NCBI GenBank assembly: GCA_036898135.1
Contig: JBAHVR010000299.1
Location: forward strand, 564,501 to 628,500
DNA: 64,000 nucleotides
Direction: 5' to 3'
DNA from: Oncomelania hupensis
Taxonomy: Eukaryota; Mollusca; Gastropoda; Littorinimorpha; Pomatiopsidae
The notes under the pieces are model-generated. The model saw only the letters and a program-made list of their open reading frames with translations. It ran no database searches and was not told where the DNA came from. Within the stretch, counting starts at the first letter, position 1. Every line of letters starts with the position of its first letter. Both the position numbers and the translations under genes were made by a program. Shown in pieces: positions 30,987 to 39,529 of this stretch.

Positions 30987-31514
30987 ATGAATTGTGATGA
31001 CTTGTTAATGCAAGAAGCTATTAATGTTACAGTTACAGGTGTTGACAATGAGAAAAGAGACAGGCTGGTTGCATTAGTAGCTTCCGGAAAGTCAAAGTAT
31101 TATCTCGGTGTTGACTTAACTACTGAACAAGTGCAAAGACTGAGGCCAGAAGACATCATTATATTACATAATAAATATGATAAAGTTCTCGGCGCTTTAA
31201 TGGTTAAAAGTTTAGGGCGTTCGATTGTGAAGTTATATACCAAAGCTGTGTCGACCTTTGTTACTTTAGATTGTGAGAATGATTTATTTGATGATTTGAT
31301 TAAAGATCCAGTTATTGTTAATGGGATTAGTGAGGCATCAAGAAATTTGTATTATAAGTTTGGAAGCTTGTTGACCCCATTTTCAGCCGGGCTAATTACT
31401 TTTCAACACATAAATTTCTCTGCTATTAAAAATGGACTCTTCCAATCCGGAGATGGAGAAGGAGACAGAGGTGAAGAATTCAGAGAATCAACAGAACCCA
31501 GTGACAGTCACTAA
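30987..31514 (+). CDS. Polinton ORF, 175 aa, unknown
   Basis: Unknown function. Mixed helical protein with no membrane segment. A block EQVQRLRPEDIIILHNKYDKV (residues about 50-70) and a Gly/Leu-rich segment (FGSLLTPFSAGLITF) near 125-142 stand out. The last 30 residues are acidic and overlap the start of the next gene in another frame by 83 bp. The promoter-proximal ATG follows TATTTAAA. Confidence 0.78.
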   Translation: MNCDDLLMQEAINVTVTGVDNEKRDRLVALVASGKSKYYLGVDLTTEQVQRLRPEDIIILHNKYDKVLGALMVKSLGRSIVKLYTKAVSTFVTLDCENDLFDDLIKDPVIVNGISEASRNLYYKFGSLLTPFSAGLITFQHINFSAIKNGLFQSGDGEGDRGEEFRESTEPSDSH

Positions 31515-31920
31515 ACAAAAGAGCCTAGGAAGAATTGCAGCTGGAAAGAAGTTAGCAGAATTTAACAAGTTACATAGATGGAACAGACAAACAATAGCAA
31601 ACATATTAGGAAAAAAGGAATCACCAAAAGAAGAAACAATAATGCAACAAACATTAACAACAAATAAAGAAGAACCAATACAACCAGTACAATCTTCAAA
31701 TAACATATATTATTTATGTATAGCCGGTGTAGTGGGTGCAAGTGGGTACATAATATATAAATACCGCCAAGGAAAAAATAAACAGAAACCCCCAAAACCA
31801 CTTGTAGATAAAGAAATTGAATTATCTCCATCATTGAAGCCATCATTAGATTGTGTTTTCAATGCAGTAATAATTTATTATTATTTTTTTATTATATATA
31901 AAAATGAGTGTACCATATGA
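31432..31920 (+). CDS. Polinton anchored basic protein, 162 aa
   Basis: The N-terminal half is charged and contains SLGRIAAGKKLAEFNKLHR (residues about 31-49), a block I recognise as recurrent in related invertebrate elements. One hydrophobic segment (YYLCIAGVVGASGYIIYKY, about 92-110) is followed by basic residues, then a low-complexity tail. Overlaps the upstream gene by 83 bp and the downstream gene by 17 bp. Function unknown; a membrane-anchored, nucleic-acid- or lipid-associated role is possible. Confidence 0.72.
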   Translation: MDSSNPEMEKETEVKNSENQQNPVTVTKQKSLGRIAAGKKLAEFNKLHRWNRQTIANILGKKESPKEETIMQQTLTTNKEEPIQPVQSSNNIYYLCIAGVVGASGYIIYKYRQGKNKQKPPKPLVDKEIELSPSLKPSLDCVFNAVIIYYYFFIIYKNECTI

Positions 31921-32140
31921 ACAAACAATTGTTAATCTTGGATACCATAGTGTTGTCTTAGTGGGCTTAAATACAGCTTATGCTATGATTGCAAAATCTC
32001 TTTTAAAAATGAAACCTATTGAATTAGGAAAAATGGATCTTTCAGATGCTGGTAAACTGGTTGGTATCTTTTCATTATCATTATTTACTCGGGACTATCT
32101 TGTTAAACAAAAGATCATTCCAGCAGATATTAATGTGTAA
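31904..32140 (+). CDS. Polinton small protein, 78 aa
   Basis: Hydrophobic N-terminal segment (VVLVGLNTAYAMIAKSLL, residues about 17-34) and a C-terminal block GIFSLSLFTRDYLVKQKIIPADI. The last block recurs at the end of a small gene in related elements, to my recollection. It is the last gene before the right inverted repeat, and its start lies in ATATAAAAATGAG. Function unknown. Confidence 0.75.
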   Translation: MSVPYEQTIVNLGYHSVVLVGLNTAYAMIAKSLLKMKPIELGKMDLSDAGKLVGIFSLSLFTRDYLVKQKIIPADINV

Positions 32141-32204
32141 TGTTATACAACTATAATGTAGAAGGGTTGTAATTTTTTTTTGTTTTAACCAAAGACGCAA
32201 GATA

Positions 32205-32319
32205 TACGAATATGTATTATATTTAGCAAATTGCGGATTCCCAGAGTGCTTTGGAGCGCTTTTTAAAAAGCTCATAAAACAGCCATAAATTGCAATAAAA
32301 GGCCTCCTTTAGTAACTCT
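32205..32319 (-). repeat. Polinton right terminal inverted repeat
   Basis: Reverse complement aligns with 16704-16810. It contains a perfect 14-bp palindrome GCTTTTTAAAAAGC (32258-32271) that the left arm lacks. The end is taken as 32319, after AACTCT. Confidence 0.8.
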
Positions 32320-32982
32320 ATGAGCTTTGGCGCTCAGAGCCCATTATTATCTCTTAAGGAATGCGGAAATGTTGTCATTTTCCACGATTCGGTGCTGGCA
32401 GGCGTGAAGGAGAAGAGACTGGGTCAATCTTATGGTTTTGAGGCCAAGAAGGTGTTTGCGCCTCTCATCAGTGACCTGGTTCCTGCCTTCACGTCTGTCA
32501 AAGATCATCCACCGCCCGATGTGATCATCGTTCATTGCGGCATCAACAATTTGAAGAAACAAGATGCCAAATCAGCGAGTCATCAGTTTGTCGAGGCCGT
32601 CGAGACGATTGTTTCCAGCAGCCCGACATCCAAGATCGTCGTGAGCAAGGTCGCCCCGGTGCTGAACTTCAACCTTAACAGTAAGAAAGAGTTGTTCAAC
32701 GCGATGTTGATGACCCAACTGGCAGACCACAAGAACATCTCATTTGTCAACAACGACAACGTGCCCTTTTATGCCATGCGCGATGGTGTCCATCCTACAA
32801 GGAGAGGCTCCAGTACTCTAGCGGGGAACATTGGCCGCCAAGTTGAGCGACTGTTGTGGAAGAAACCGCGGAATTCTGCCCGGCGCTTCAACCGGTCTGC
32901 AGATCCCTTTCCTGGATTTTTTTATTGGAGAGGTAACTTTTTTCCACACAGCCATCTTCCATTCCCTGCCTGGCAGTGCTGA
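32320..32982 (+). pseudogene. LINE ORF1, 3' part: SGNH-hydrolase-like domain
   Basis: 220 codons opening exactly at the Polinton border. Features of the SGNH/GDSL esterase fold are visible: block I-like IFHDSVLAG (residues about 19-27), block III-like HCGINNL (about 66-72) and block V DGVHPT (about 151-156). Esterase domains occur in ORF1 proteins of some CR1/L2-type LINEs, where they are thought to bind or modify lipids or assist particle formation. Here the domain is separated from its N-terminal coiled-coil part (16127-16696) by the Polinton. It ends 123 bp before ORF2. Confidence 0.75.
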
Positions 32983-33105
32983 GGTCATCAGGACGATTAG
33001 TTGTGATCAGTCATAACAGAGTAGTTCCTATATAAAGAGCTGAAAATATATTACTCTTTATTTGATGTTTTGGTTTAATAAACTTTAGTTTTTCTTAATC
33101 TATTA

Positions 33106-36100
33106 ATGAGATACGAAAAGTTTACTGTTTTTCAATGGAATTGTCGTTCTGTATCTACTAACTTACAATATTTGCAACAGCATCTGTCTGAGAAAGATTA
33201 TCACGCCTTGGCTTTACAGTCTTTGAACGTTAGCAACAGAAAGTTGCCTAAACTTAAGGGCTTTTACTACCCACCTGTTATAAACACTGACACTAATAAA
33301 GTTCAAGCTGCGGTGTATGTCCGTCATGATTTGGAGTATATCATTCAATCAACGTCCTTTATTCAACATCAAGATGTTCATTCTGCAGCAATCAAAGTAA
33401 AACTTAACAAAGATACATGTATTAACATTTTAAGTGTTTATTTTCCAAAAGGAACGAACAACACAAACACTGATTGGCTGAAAAGTTTTGACTCATCTGA
33501 GTCGTGGTTTGTGTGTGGTGACTTTAACACACATTCTCCTTTATGGGATAAAGGTTGCAATTCAAGTACAAATAATAGTTTTTGTGACAACGTCATCGAT
33601 TCTAATTTGTTGATTTTAAATGACGGTCGTATCACTCGGATTCCGGATGTATCAACACATCGGCCTTCCGCTATAGACTTAACTTTTACCACACCAGACC
33701 TTTATTCGGACTGTATGTGGGAAGTGGAATCTGACTCATTAGGCAGTGATCATTTGCCATTGATAATAATATGTGACAGCAGTGTTGAAATTGATATTGC
33801 AGAGGATCCAGTGCCAAAATATATTTATAGCCGCGCAAATTGGCAAGATTTTCAAAACGTTTTATTATCATATGACACAAACTTTGTTAATGATGATGAT
33901 ATAAATGTTACATATAATACATTTGTAAAACATATTCATAATGCAGCTTCAAAATCTATACCCAAAAAACGTGTATACAATAAAAAGGTCCGAGCTGGTA
34001 ATAAATGGTGGAATGATATTTGCAAAAAAGCAGTAGATGAAAAAAAGGAGGCTTATAAAACGTGGTTAAAAAATCGAACATCACAATCCTTTACAGAGAT
34101 GAAAAGAGCTAAAATCAATTGCAACAAAGTAATTGCCTCAGAGAAACAAGCTTTCTGGTCAAATTACTGCAATTCTGAAATAAGTAGTTGTAAGGATTCA
34201 TCAAAAGTATGGAAAAAACTCTCTGAAATGCAAAATGGGTATAGACTTCCCCAATGTCCTCTGAAGATAGATAGCAATAATTTTCCCACACCGCAAGAAA
34301 AATCAGAAGCATTTGTGAAACATTTTGTTACGATAAGTCATTCATCAAGTCTACCTTCTAACATTAAAGAAGAAAGAGAACGAGAAGAAAAGAGTACAAA
34401 GTATGAGCCGCCACCACCTGATAACAATATGTACTTTAATTCTGAAATTACCTTAAAAGAATTACAAAATGTCATTTTGGAACTTAGTCGAACAAATTCA
34501 GCGGTTGGTTTAGATGGTATTTCGTATAAAATGCTTTCACATCTGCCTGAACAATGGCTGAATGTACTACATATTATAATACAAAAGGCTTGGATGTCAG
34601 GAAATTTACCCGACTTCTGGAATTCCTCTCTTATAATCCCTATTCTAAAATCAGGTAAGCCTCGTGGTGTAGTTTCTAGTTATAGGCCTGTTGCCTTAAC
34701 CTCTCACACATGTAAAGTTATGGAAAAGATAGTATTGGAAAGATTATTGCATTTTTGTAATAAGACAAGTGTAATTCCAATTAACCAAGCTGGTTTTCAA
34801 AAGGGAAGATCAACTACTGATCATCTTGTGAAACTTACAACGAATATAAAGAAACAATTTGCCAGACGAAAAGGGGTATTAGCTACCTTTTTTGACATCA
34901 ATAAAGCGTACGACAGAGTGTGGCACACTCGTTTATTGTACAAGTTAAAATGTATAGGAATTTCAGGTAACATGTACTCTTACATTAAAAGTCTTCTATC
35001 TAATAGGAAGATAAAGGTTAAAGTAGGTAACTCCTATTCATCTAGTCAAAACACAGATATAGGAATTCCTCAGGGGGCAATCACCTCACCTGTATTGTTC
35101 AATATATTAATTCATGATCTACCTAAATTGATAGGCAAAAATGTTTCTCTTGCTCAATATGCTGATGATATAGCACTATGGATGAATGTAAATCTAAAAA
35201 GAAAAACGTCCCTATTTGACATTAAACACGTGACAAATTGTTACCAACGGGAAATAAATATAATAAGTTCTTTTATGATTAAAAATGGGTTAGAACTTTC
35301 AAAAGAAAAAACTAATTTAATATTGTTTAGTAATGGACAAGAGCCTAGATTGCTTCCTAAAATCGTGATTGACAACACTGAACTTAAGTATGTGAAAGTA
35401 GTAAAATTTCTTGGAGTTTATCTTACAACAAAATTGAACTGGAAAATGCACATTGATTATCTCACTCAAAAAGCACTTAAAATTTATAATCTTCTAAAAA
35501 TAATCAGTAGAAAACCTTGGGGACAGGATTCAAAAACATTAATACATCTAGCTTGTTCTCTGATGAGATCTAAGTTAACGTATGGGCAAGAGGTTTACTT
35601 TTCGGCTCCGAAATCGTATTTAAAAAAGTTACAAAGCCTAGATAGCAAAGCTATAAAATTAGCTCTAGGATTATCAGTCCATACACGTACTGAAAAAGTC
35701 TATACATTAGCAGGGATAATGCCTTTACTTGATTGGAGAAAATTGGCTTGCGCAAAGTACATTGTGAGAGCAAAAGCAGTCCTGAATTATAATAAAGAAG
35801 AGATATTGTTAAGATCTGACACAGACTTCCCTAAACATGCAAAAAAAGTTTCTTCTTTTGAAACAATTGCAACATATACAAAAGATCTTATGCAAACTGT
35901 TCAAGAAGACTTCGTAGTTCTAGATCCAATTTCCTATACGTCTCCATTCCCACCGTGGGAACTTAAAACAGCCTATTTTGATATTCATTATTGTACAGAA
36001 AATAAATCTAATAATGCAGCCATACTGGCCACAAAGGCTCGAATACACCTAGAAAGCAAATATTATCAACATTTAAAAATTTATACAGATGGTTCTGTGC

Positions 36101-36834
36101 TAGAATCATCCGATGTAGGAGCGGCATATGTTATACCAGAATTCAATGTGAAAGAATCTTTTTATTTAGGTAAGGGGATTTCGATTTTCACTGCAGAATT
36201 AGTAGCAGTTTTAATGGCGCTAAGCAAAATTGAAAGTCTGTCAACAAATATTTTACAAATTGTTGTGTGTGTAGATTCAATGACCGTCCTGGAGGCTTTG
36301 CAATCAAACAAGTCTAAGGAAAGAAAAGAAATTGTTATTGAAATAAAGCATAAAATCAACAATTTAATTGTTAACGGAACAGATGTAAGTTTCTGTTGGA
36401 TACCGTCACATAGTGGGTTTCTCTATAATGACTGGGCAGATAGGGGGGCAAAACAGGGTGCTTCAAATTTGAACTCCAAGGTTATTGCATTGAAGAAATC
36501 CCCTATAGAAATACAACATCATATTGAACAATTTTTACTTCGACAAATTATATTTGACACACATTTTGAAGAGCAGAGTAAAGTCTCAAGAGCTATTTCC
36601 TCAATGGCAAATCGAATATGGCTCAATGCAATAAGACCGAAATATTGTAAAAATGTTTTATGTGCCTGTGACAGACCTTTGTCTTTAGAACACATGTTGT
36701 TTGCATGCTCTACTATTGCCCCTATTTTACCGCTGGAGATGAACGACAAAATTTCCTTAAAAGAACTTAATTATCCTTTGTGTATTACCTTAGCGAAAAT
36801 ACTCTTTGATTCACCTGTTGCAAGATTAATATAA
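33106..36834 (+). CDS. LINE ORF2: AP endonuclease, reverse transcriptase, RNase H (1242 aa)
   Basis: Open over its full length. An APE-type endonuclease occupies residues about 1-230 (FQWNCRS, CGDFNTHSPLW, SDHLPL). Reverse transcriptase spans about 470-760, with FFDINKAYDRVWH near 595, IPQGAITSPVLFN near 655 and catalytic AQYADDIALW near 684. RNase H covers about 990-1120 (IYTDGSV, ELVAVLMAL, CVDSMTVLEAL, CWIPSHSG, DWADRGAKQG), with all acidic residues visible. A Cys/His block (CACDRPLSLEHMLFAC) lies near the C-terminus. This order is that of I/Ingi-Nimb-type or related LINEs. The protein looks functional, although its ORF1 is disrupted; fragments of the same family lie at 5095, 47661 and 52025. 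Confidence 0.95.
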   Translation: MRYEKFTVFQWNCRSVSTNLQYLQQHLSEKDYHALALQSLNVSNRKLPKLKGFYYPPVINTDTNKVQAAVYVRHDLEYIIQSTSFIQHQDVHSAAIKVKLNKDTCINILSVYFPKGTNNTNTDWLKSFDSSESWFVCGDFNTHSPLWDKGCNSSTNNSFCDNVIDSNLLILNDGRITRIPDVSTHRPSAIDLTFTTPDLYSDCMWEVESDSLGSDHLPLIIICDSSVEIDIAEDPVPKYIYSRANWQDFQNVLLSYDTNFVNDDDINVTYNTFVKHIHNAASKSIPKKRVYNKKVRAGNKWWNDICKKAVDEKKEAYKTWLKNRTSQSFTEMKRAKINCNKVIASEKQAFWSNYCNSEISSCKDSSKVWKKLSEMQNGYRLPQCPLKIDSNNFPTPQEKSEAFVKHFVTISHSSSLPSNIKEEREREEKSTKYEPPPPDNNMYFNSEITLKELQNVILELSRTNSAVGLDGISYKMLSHLPEQWLNVLHIIIQKAWMSGNLPDFWNSSLIIPILKSGKPRGVVSSYRPVALTSHTCKVMEKIVLERLLHFCNKTSVIPINQAGFQKGRSTTDHLVKLTTNIKKQFARRKGVLATFFDINKAYDRVWHTRLLYKLKCIGISGNMYSYIKSLLSNRKIKVKVGNSYSSSQNTDIGIPQGAITSPVLFNILIHDLPKLIGKNVSLAQYADDIALWMNVNLKRKTSLFDIKHVTNCYQREINIISSFMIKNGLELSKEKTNLILFSNGQEPRLLPKIVIDNTELKYVKVVKFLGVYLTTKLNWKMHIDYLTQKALKIYNLLKIISRKPWGQDSKTLIHLACSLMRSKLTYGQEVYFSAPKSYLKKLQSLDSKAIKLALGLSVHTRTEKVYTLAGIMPLLDWRKLACAKYIVRAKAVLNYNKEEILLRSDTDFPKHAKKVSSFETIATYTKDLMQTVQEDFVVLDPISYTSPFPPWELKTAYFDIHYCTENKSNNAAILATKARIHLESKYYQHLKIYTDGSVLESSDVGAAYVIPEFNVKESFYLGKGISIFTAELVAVLMALSKIESLSTNILQIVVCVDSMTVLEALQSNKSKERKEIVIEIKHKINNLIVNGTDVSFCWIPSHSGFLYNDWADRGAKQGASNLNSKVIALKKSPIEIQHHIEQFLLRQIIFDTHFEEQSKVSRAISSMANRIWLNAIRPKYCKNVLCACDRPLSLEHMLFACSTIAPILPLEMNDKISLKELNYPLCITLAKILFDSPVARLI

Positions 36835-37177
<343 letters not shown>

Positions 37178-37265
37178 CACTACTATTATAATAACACACA
37201 CTGATAGACAAGCAAAGTGGTCACCACTGTCATAATAACATACACTAATAGAGAAGCAAAGACTA
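37178..37265. repeat. 44-bp satellite, right remnant
   Basis: About two units (CACTACTATT, ATAACACACACTGATAGACAAGC, CACTGTCATAATAACATACAC) continue the array interrupted at 16041, in the same orientation and phase. Confidence 0.9.
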
Positions 37266-37535
37266 CGCATTCTTGTTGTATTGCATAACGAGCTGGTCAA
37301 ATGAGGATCGAACTCAAGGTGCCAACCTGCTGCGTCCTGAACACTGTCTGGCGCCATATAGTCTACTATGAGTACATGAGGTGGAGGCGACACGAGAATG
37401 TGGCACACGCAATGGTGTCTCTATACTGACAAGTGACCCTTGTTAGCACAAACCCGCCATCACACACTGAACGCATATTTTCACGCTAGATCAGTTACGC
37501 GTGCAGATTGTGGACGTGCCCCTATGCTATGCAAT
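37266..37535. other. Intron 1, no gene seen
   Basis: Unique-looking sequence with a tRNA-B-box-like minus-strand phrase (GAGTTCGATCC near 37302-37312), perhaps an old SINE. Confidence 0.35.
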
Positions 37536-37539
37536 GTAG

Positions 37540-37675
37540 AAAAGAAGAAGAAGAAGAAGAAGAAGAAGAAGAAGAAGAAGAAGAAGAAGAAGAAGAAGAA
37601 GAAGAAGAAGACAAGGACAAGAAGAAGAAGAAAGGTAGTAAGATAAAAATAAGTAGAAGACGTAGACGAAAAAAA

Positions 37676-37707
<32 letters not shown>

Positions 37708-37975
37708 AGAAGAAGAAGAAGAAGAAGAAGAAGAAGAAGAAGAAGAAGAAGAAGAAGAAGAAGAAAACGAAAGAAGTGGAAATGAAAAAAGGAAGGAAAT
37801 AAGAAAAAACTAAATACACACACACAGAGACACACACACAGCCACCCCCACACCCCCACAACCCCCCGCACCCTCCACACACACACAAGAAAAAAGAAGA
37901 GAAAAAAATAAAGAAGAAGAAGAAGAAGAAGAAGAAGAAGAAGAAGAAGAAGAAGAAGAAGAAGAAGAAGAAGAA
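37540..37975. repeat. (GAA)n / (GAAA)n microsatellites
   Basis: Three GAA blocks separated by GAAA and CACACA/CCCCCACA stretches. Long Glu/Lys, Leu or Phe frames here are artefacts. Confidence 0.95.
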
Positions 37976-38261
37976 AACAGGAGGTTGTTAGATTCGGCAA
38001 CAATGACGCCACCAAGGACAGGAGACGGTTACAATTAGCTACAGTAGTTGAGTTCAGTGCGGAGTACTGTGCAGAGGAACGTAATCACGTTCTGTGCGAT
38101 GTGTAATGGTACGTTGGATAAATTAATGGCCGCAGACACGTGAGCGTCTAGGGGACGTGGGAGGTTAACTGGCCGTGCAGAAAGATTTGTCTTGTCTTGT
38201 CAGCTAAAGGAATGATAGCGCAGTTTCATTCCATAGTGAACGTTTTCGAGTCTTTGCACGC

Positions 38262-38500
38262 ACGCATTCCGTCGCATTGACTTTAAACACGCTGACCCTC
38301 ATGCCCTGGACAGGTCAAAGCCAGTTACACAAATACACCCGGCACGCACTAGGTCCCATCTCCCTCATCCCACGATCTGGCCGTCAGGCAGCAGTGGGCG
38401 TCTCGGGGAGGGCTTGTGTTAGGTCCTGTATCGACCAGCGCCTTGAGCAGCTCTTGAGCTGGAAAAAAGCTATGTAATTACGATTAAATAAATTTATTTA
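38262..38500 (+). mobile_element. SINE family C fragment
   Basis: Shares with 45880-46300 the order ACGCTGACCCTCATG.CCT, CACCTAGGTCC-like, GGGCGTCTCGGG, TAGGTCCTGTATCG, CCAGCGCCTTGAGCAGCTC and a GCTATRTAA..ACGATTAAATAAA end. The tRNA head is missing. Confidence 0.7.
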
Positions 38501-38529
38501 AAAAAATAAAATAAAGCTGGTCTTTTGTT

Positions 38530-39008
38530 TTCCTATCCTATCCTATCCTATCCTATCCCGTAACTCTGAGGTCGTTGGGGCACCACATATGATCGGTTAA
38601 CCAGCATACTCCATCTTTCTCTGTCCTCAGCAACCCTCATGGCTTCGCTCAATGTCAAGCCAGTCCATTCTCGAATGTTATATTCCCAGCTCTTTTTCGG
38701 ACACCCTCTTCTTCTACCTCCTTGCACTGTGCCTTGCAGGATGGTCTTTGCAAGGCCTGACGATCTGGTGACGTGGCCATACCATCGGAGTTTCCGTTTC
38801 TTCACCACTGTGAGCAGGTCATTGTGTTGTCCAATGGCTTGTGTGATGGTCTGTCGGACTTCGGCGTTGGTGATGTGCTGGGTATAGGAAATGCCCAGAA
38901 GTCTTCTGTAGCACCTCATCCCCATGCTTTGTATTCTTCGTTGTAGATCTGCTGTGAGGGTCCATGTTTCGCAAGCGTATAGGAAGATGGAGATGACAAA
39001 GGAGCGCA
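38530..39008 (-). mobile_element. RTE-clade LINE 3' fragment, minus strand
   Basis: (TATCC)n tail at 38530-38558 and an open C-terminal segment at 38925-38548 (MGMRCYRRLLGISYTQH, RWYGHVTRSSGLAK). Truncated at a point equal to the middle of the RT C-terminus. Confidence 0.88.
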
Positions 39009-39027
39009 GCTTTTGTTTTGTTTTGGG

Positions 39028-39113
39028 TAAATGTACAGATGGAGTACGCTTGTTAAACGATCATCTGTAGTGCCCCGACGACCTCCGAGTTACGGGATAT
39101 GATAGGATAGGAA
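39028..39113 (+). mobile_element. RTE-clade LINE extreme 3' end
   Basis: GATGGAGTACGCTTGTTAAACG, CGACCTCCGAGTTACGGGAT and a GATAGGATAGGA tail. It lies tail-out next to the minus-strand fragment at 38530-39008, giving a head-to-head pair that may mark an inversion. Confidence 0.8.
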
Positions 39114-39341
39114 GTGTACATAATTTGGCCAACGTCGGACGCTGTGTATACGTGCTGCCCAGCGTTATTCGAACAGATTTAAAAAAAAAAAAAAAAAAAA
39201 AAAACAGACATAGGGACGTAGCCATACTTCATTCAAGATGGTCGTTTTCAGCAGAGCAAGGTCGTAGGTAAAAAGCGAGCTTGGGGGATAAACTTCAATT
39301 GGTAGACAATAAGAGGTGGTATAAGTATAATTTAAATATTG

Positions 39342-39529
39342 GAGGGGCCGGGTAGCTCAGTTGGTAAGAGCGTCTTGCTAGTAACCGAAAGGTCGCTGGT
39401 TCGAATCCCGGATTGGTCAACGTGTGATCATATTATTTTCCCCTTTACCAACAACTGGCCCGCTGGTGTCAGTATAAATCGGTCCAGTAGTCACCTATAT
39501 GCGAAAGTGTCGTGTGACTATAATCTACA
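39342..39529 (+). mobile_element. tRNA-derived SINE, family A, copy 2
   Basis: Matches 1897-2085 without a difference that I can see, including both promoter boxes and the ACTATAATCTACA end. Confidence 0.8.

Larger units (their letters stand above)
16704..32319. mobile_element. Polinton/Maverick-like giant DNA transposon
   Basis: 15.6 kb bounded by inverted repeats starting AGAGT(C/T)(G/A)CTAAAGG. It encodes the Polinton hallmark set: protein-primed DNA polymerase B, a retroviral-type integrase and a packaging ATPase. A candidate major capsid protein and about a dozen small genes accompany them, all intronless and tightly spaced on both strands. No adenain-like protease was recognised. The 6-bp target duplication usual for Polintons is not visible at the ends. 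Several genes carry lesions, so this copy is probably no longer autonomous. Known relatives are integrated virus-like elements of eukaryotes; the virion-forming ability of this lineage is inference. Confidence 0.9.

Noticed and set aside
16698..32325. 6-bp target duplication for the Polinton
   Set aside because: CGACAA on the left and ATGAGC on the right do not match, and shifting the ends does not produce a convincing pair.
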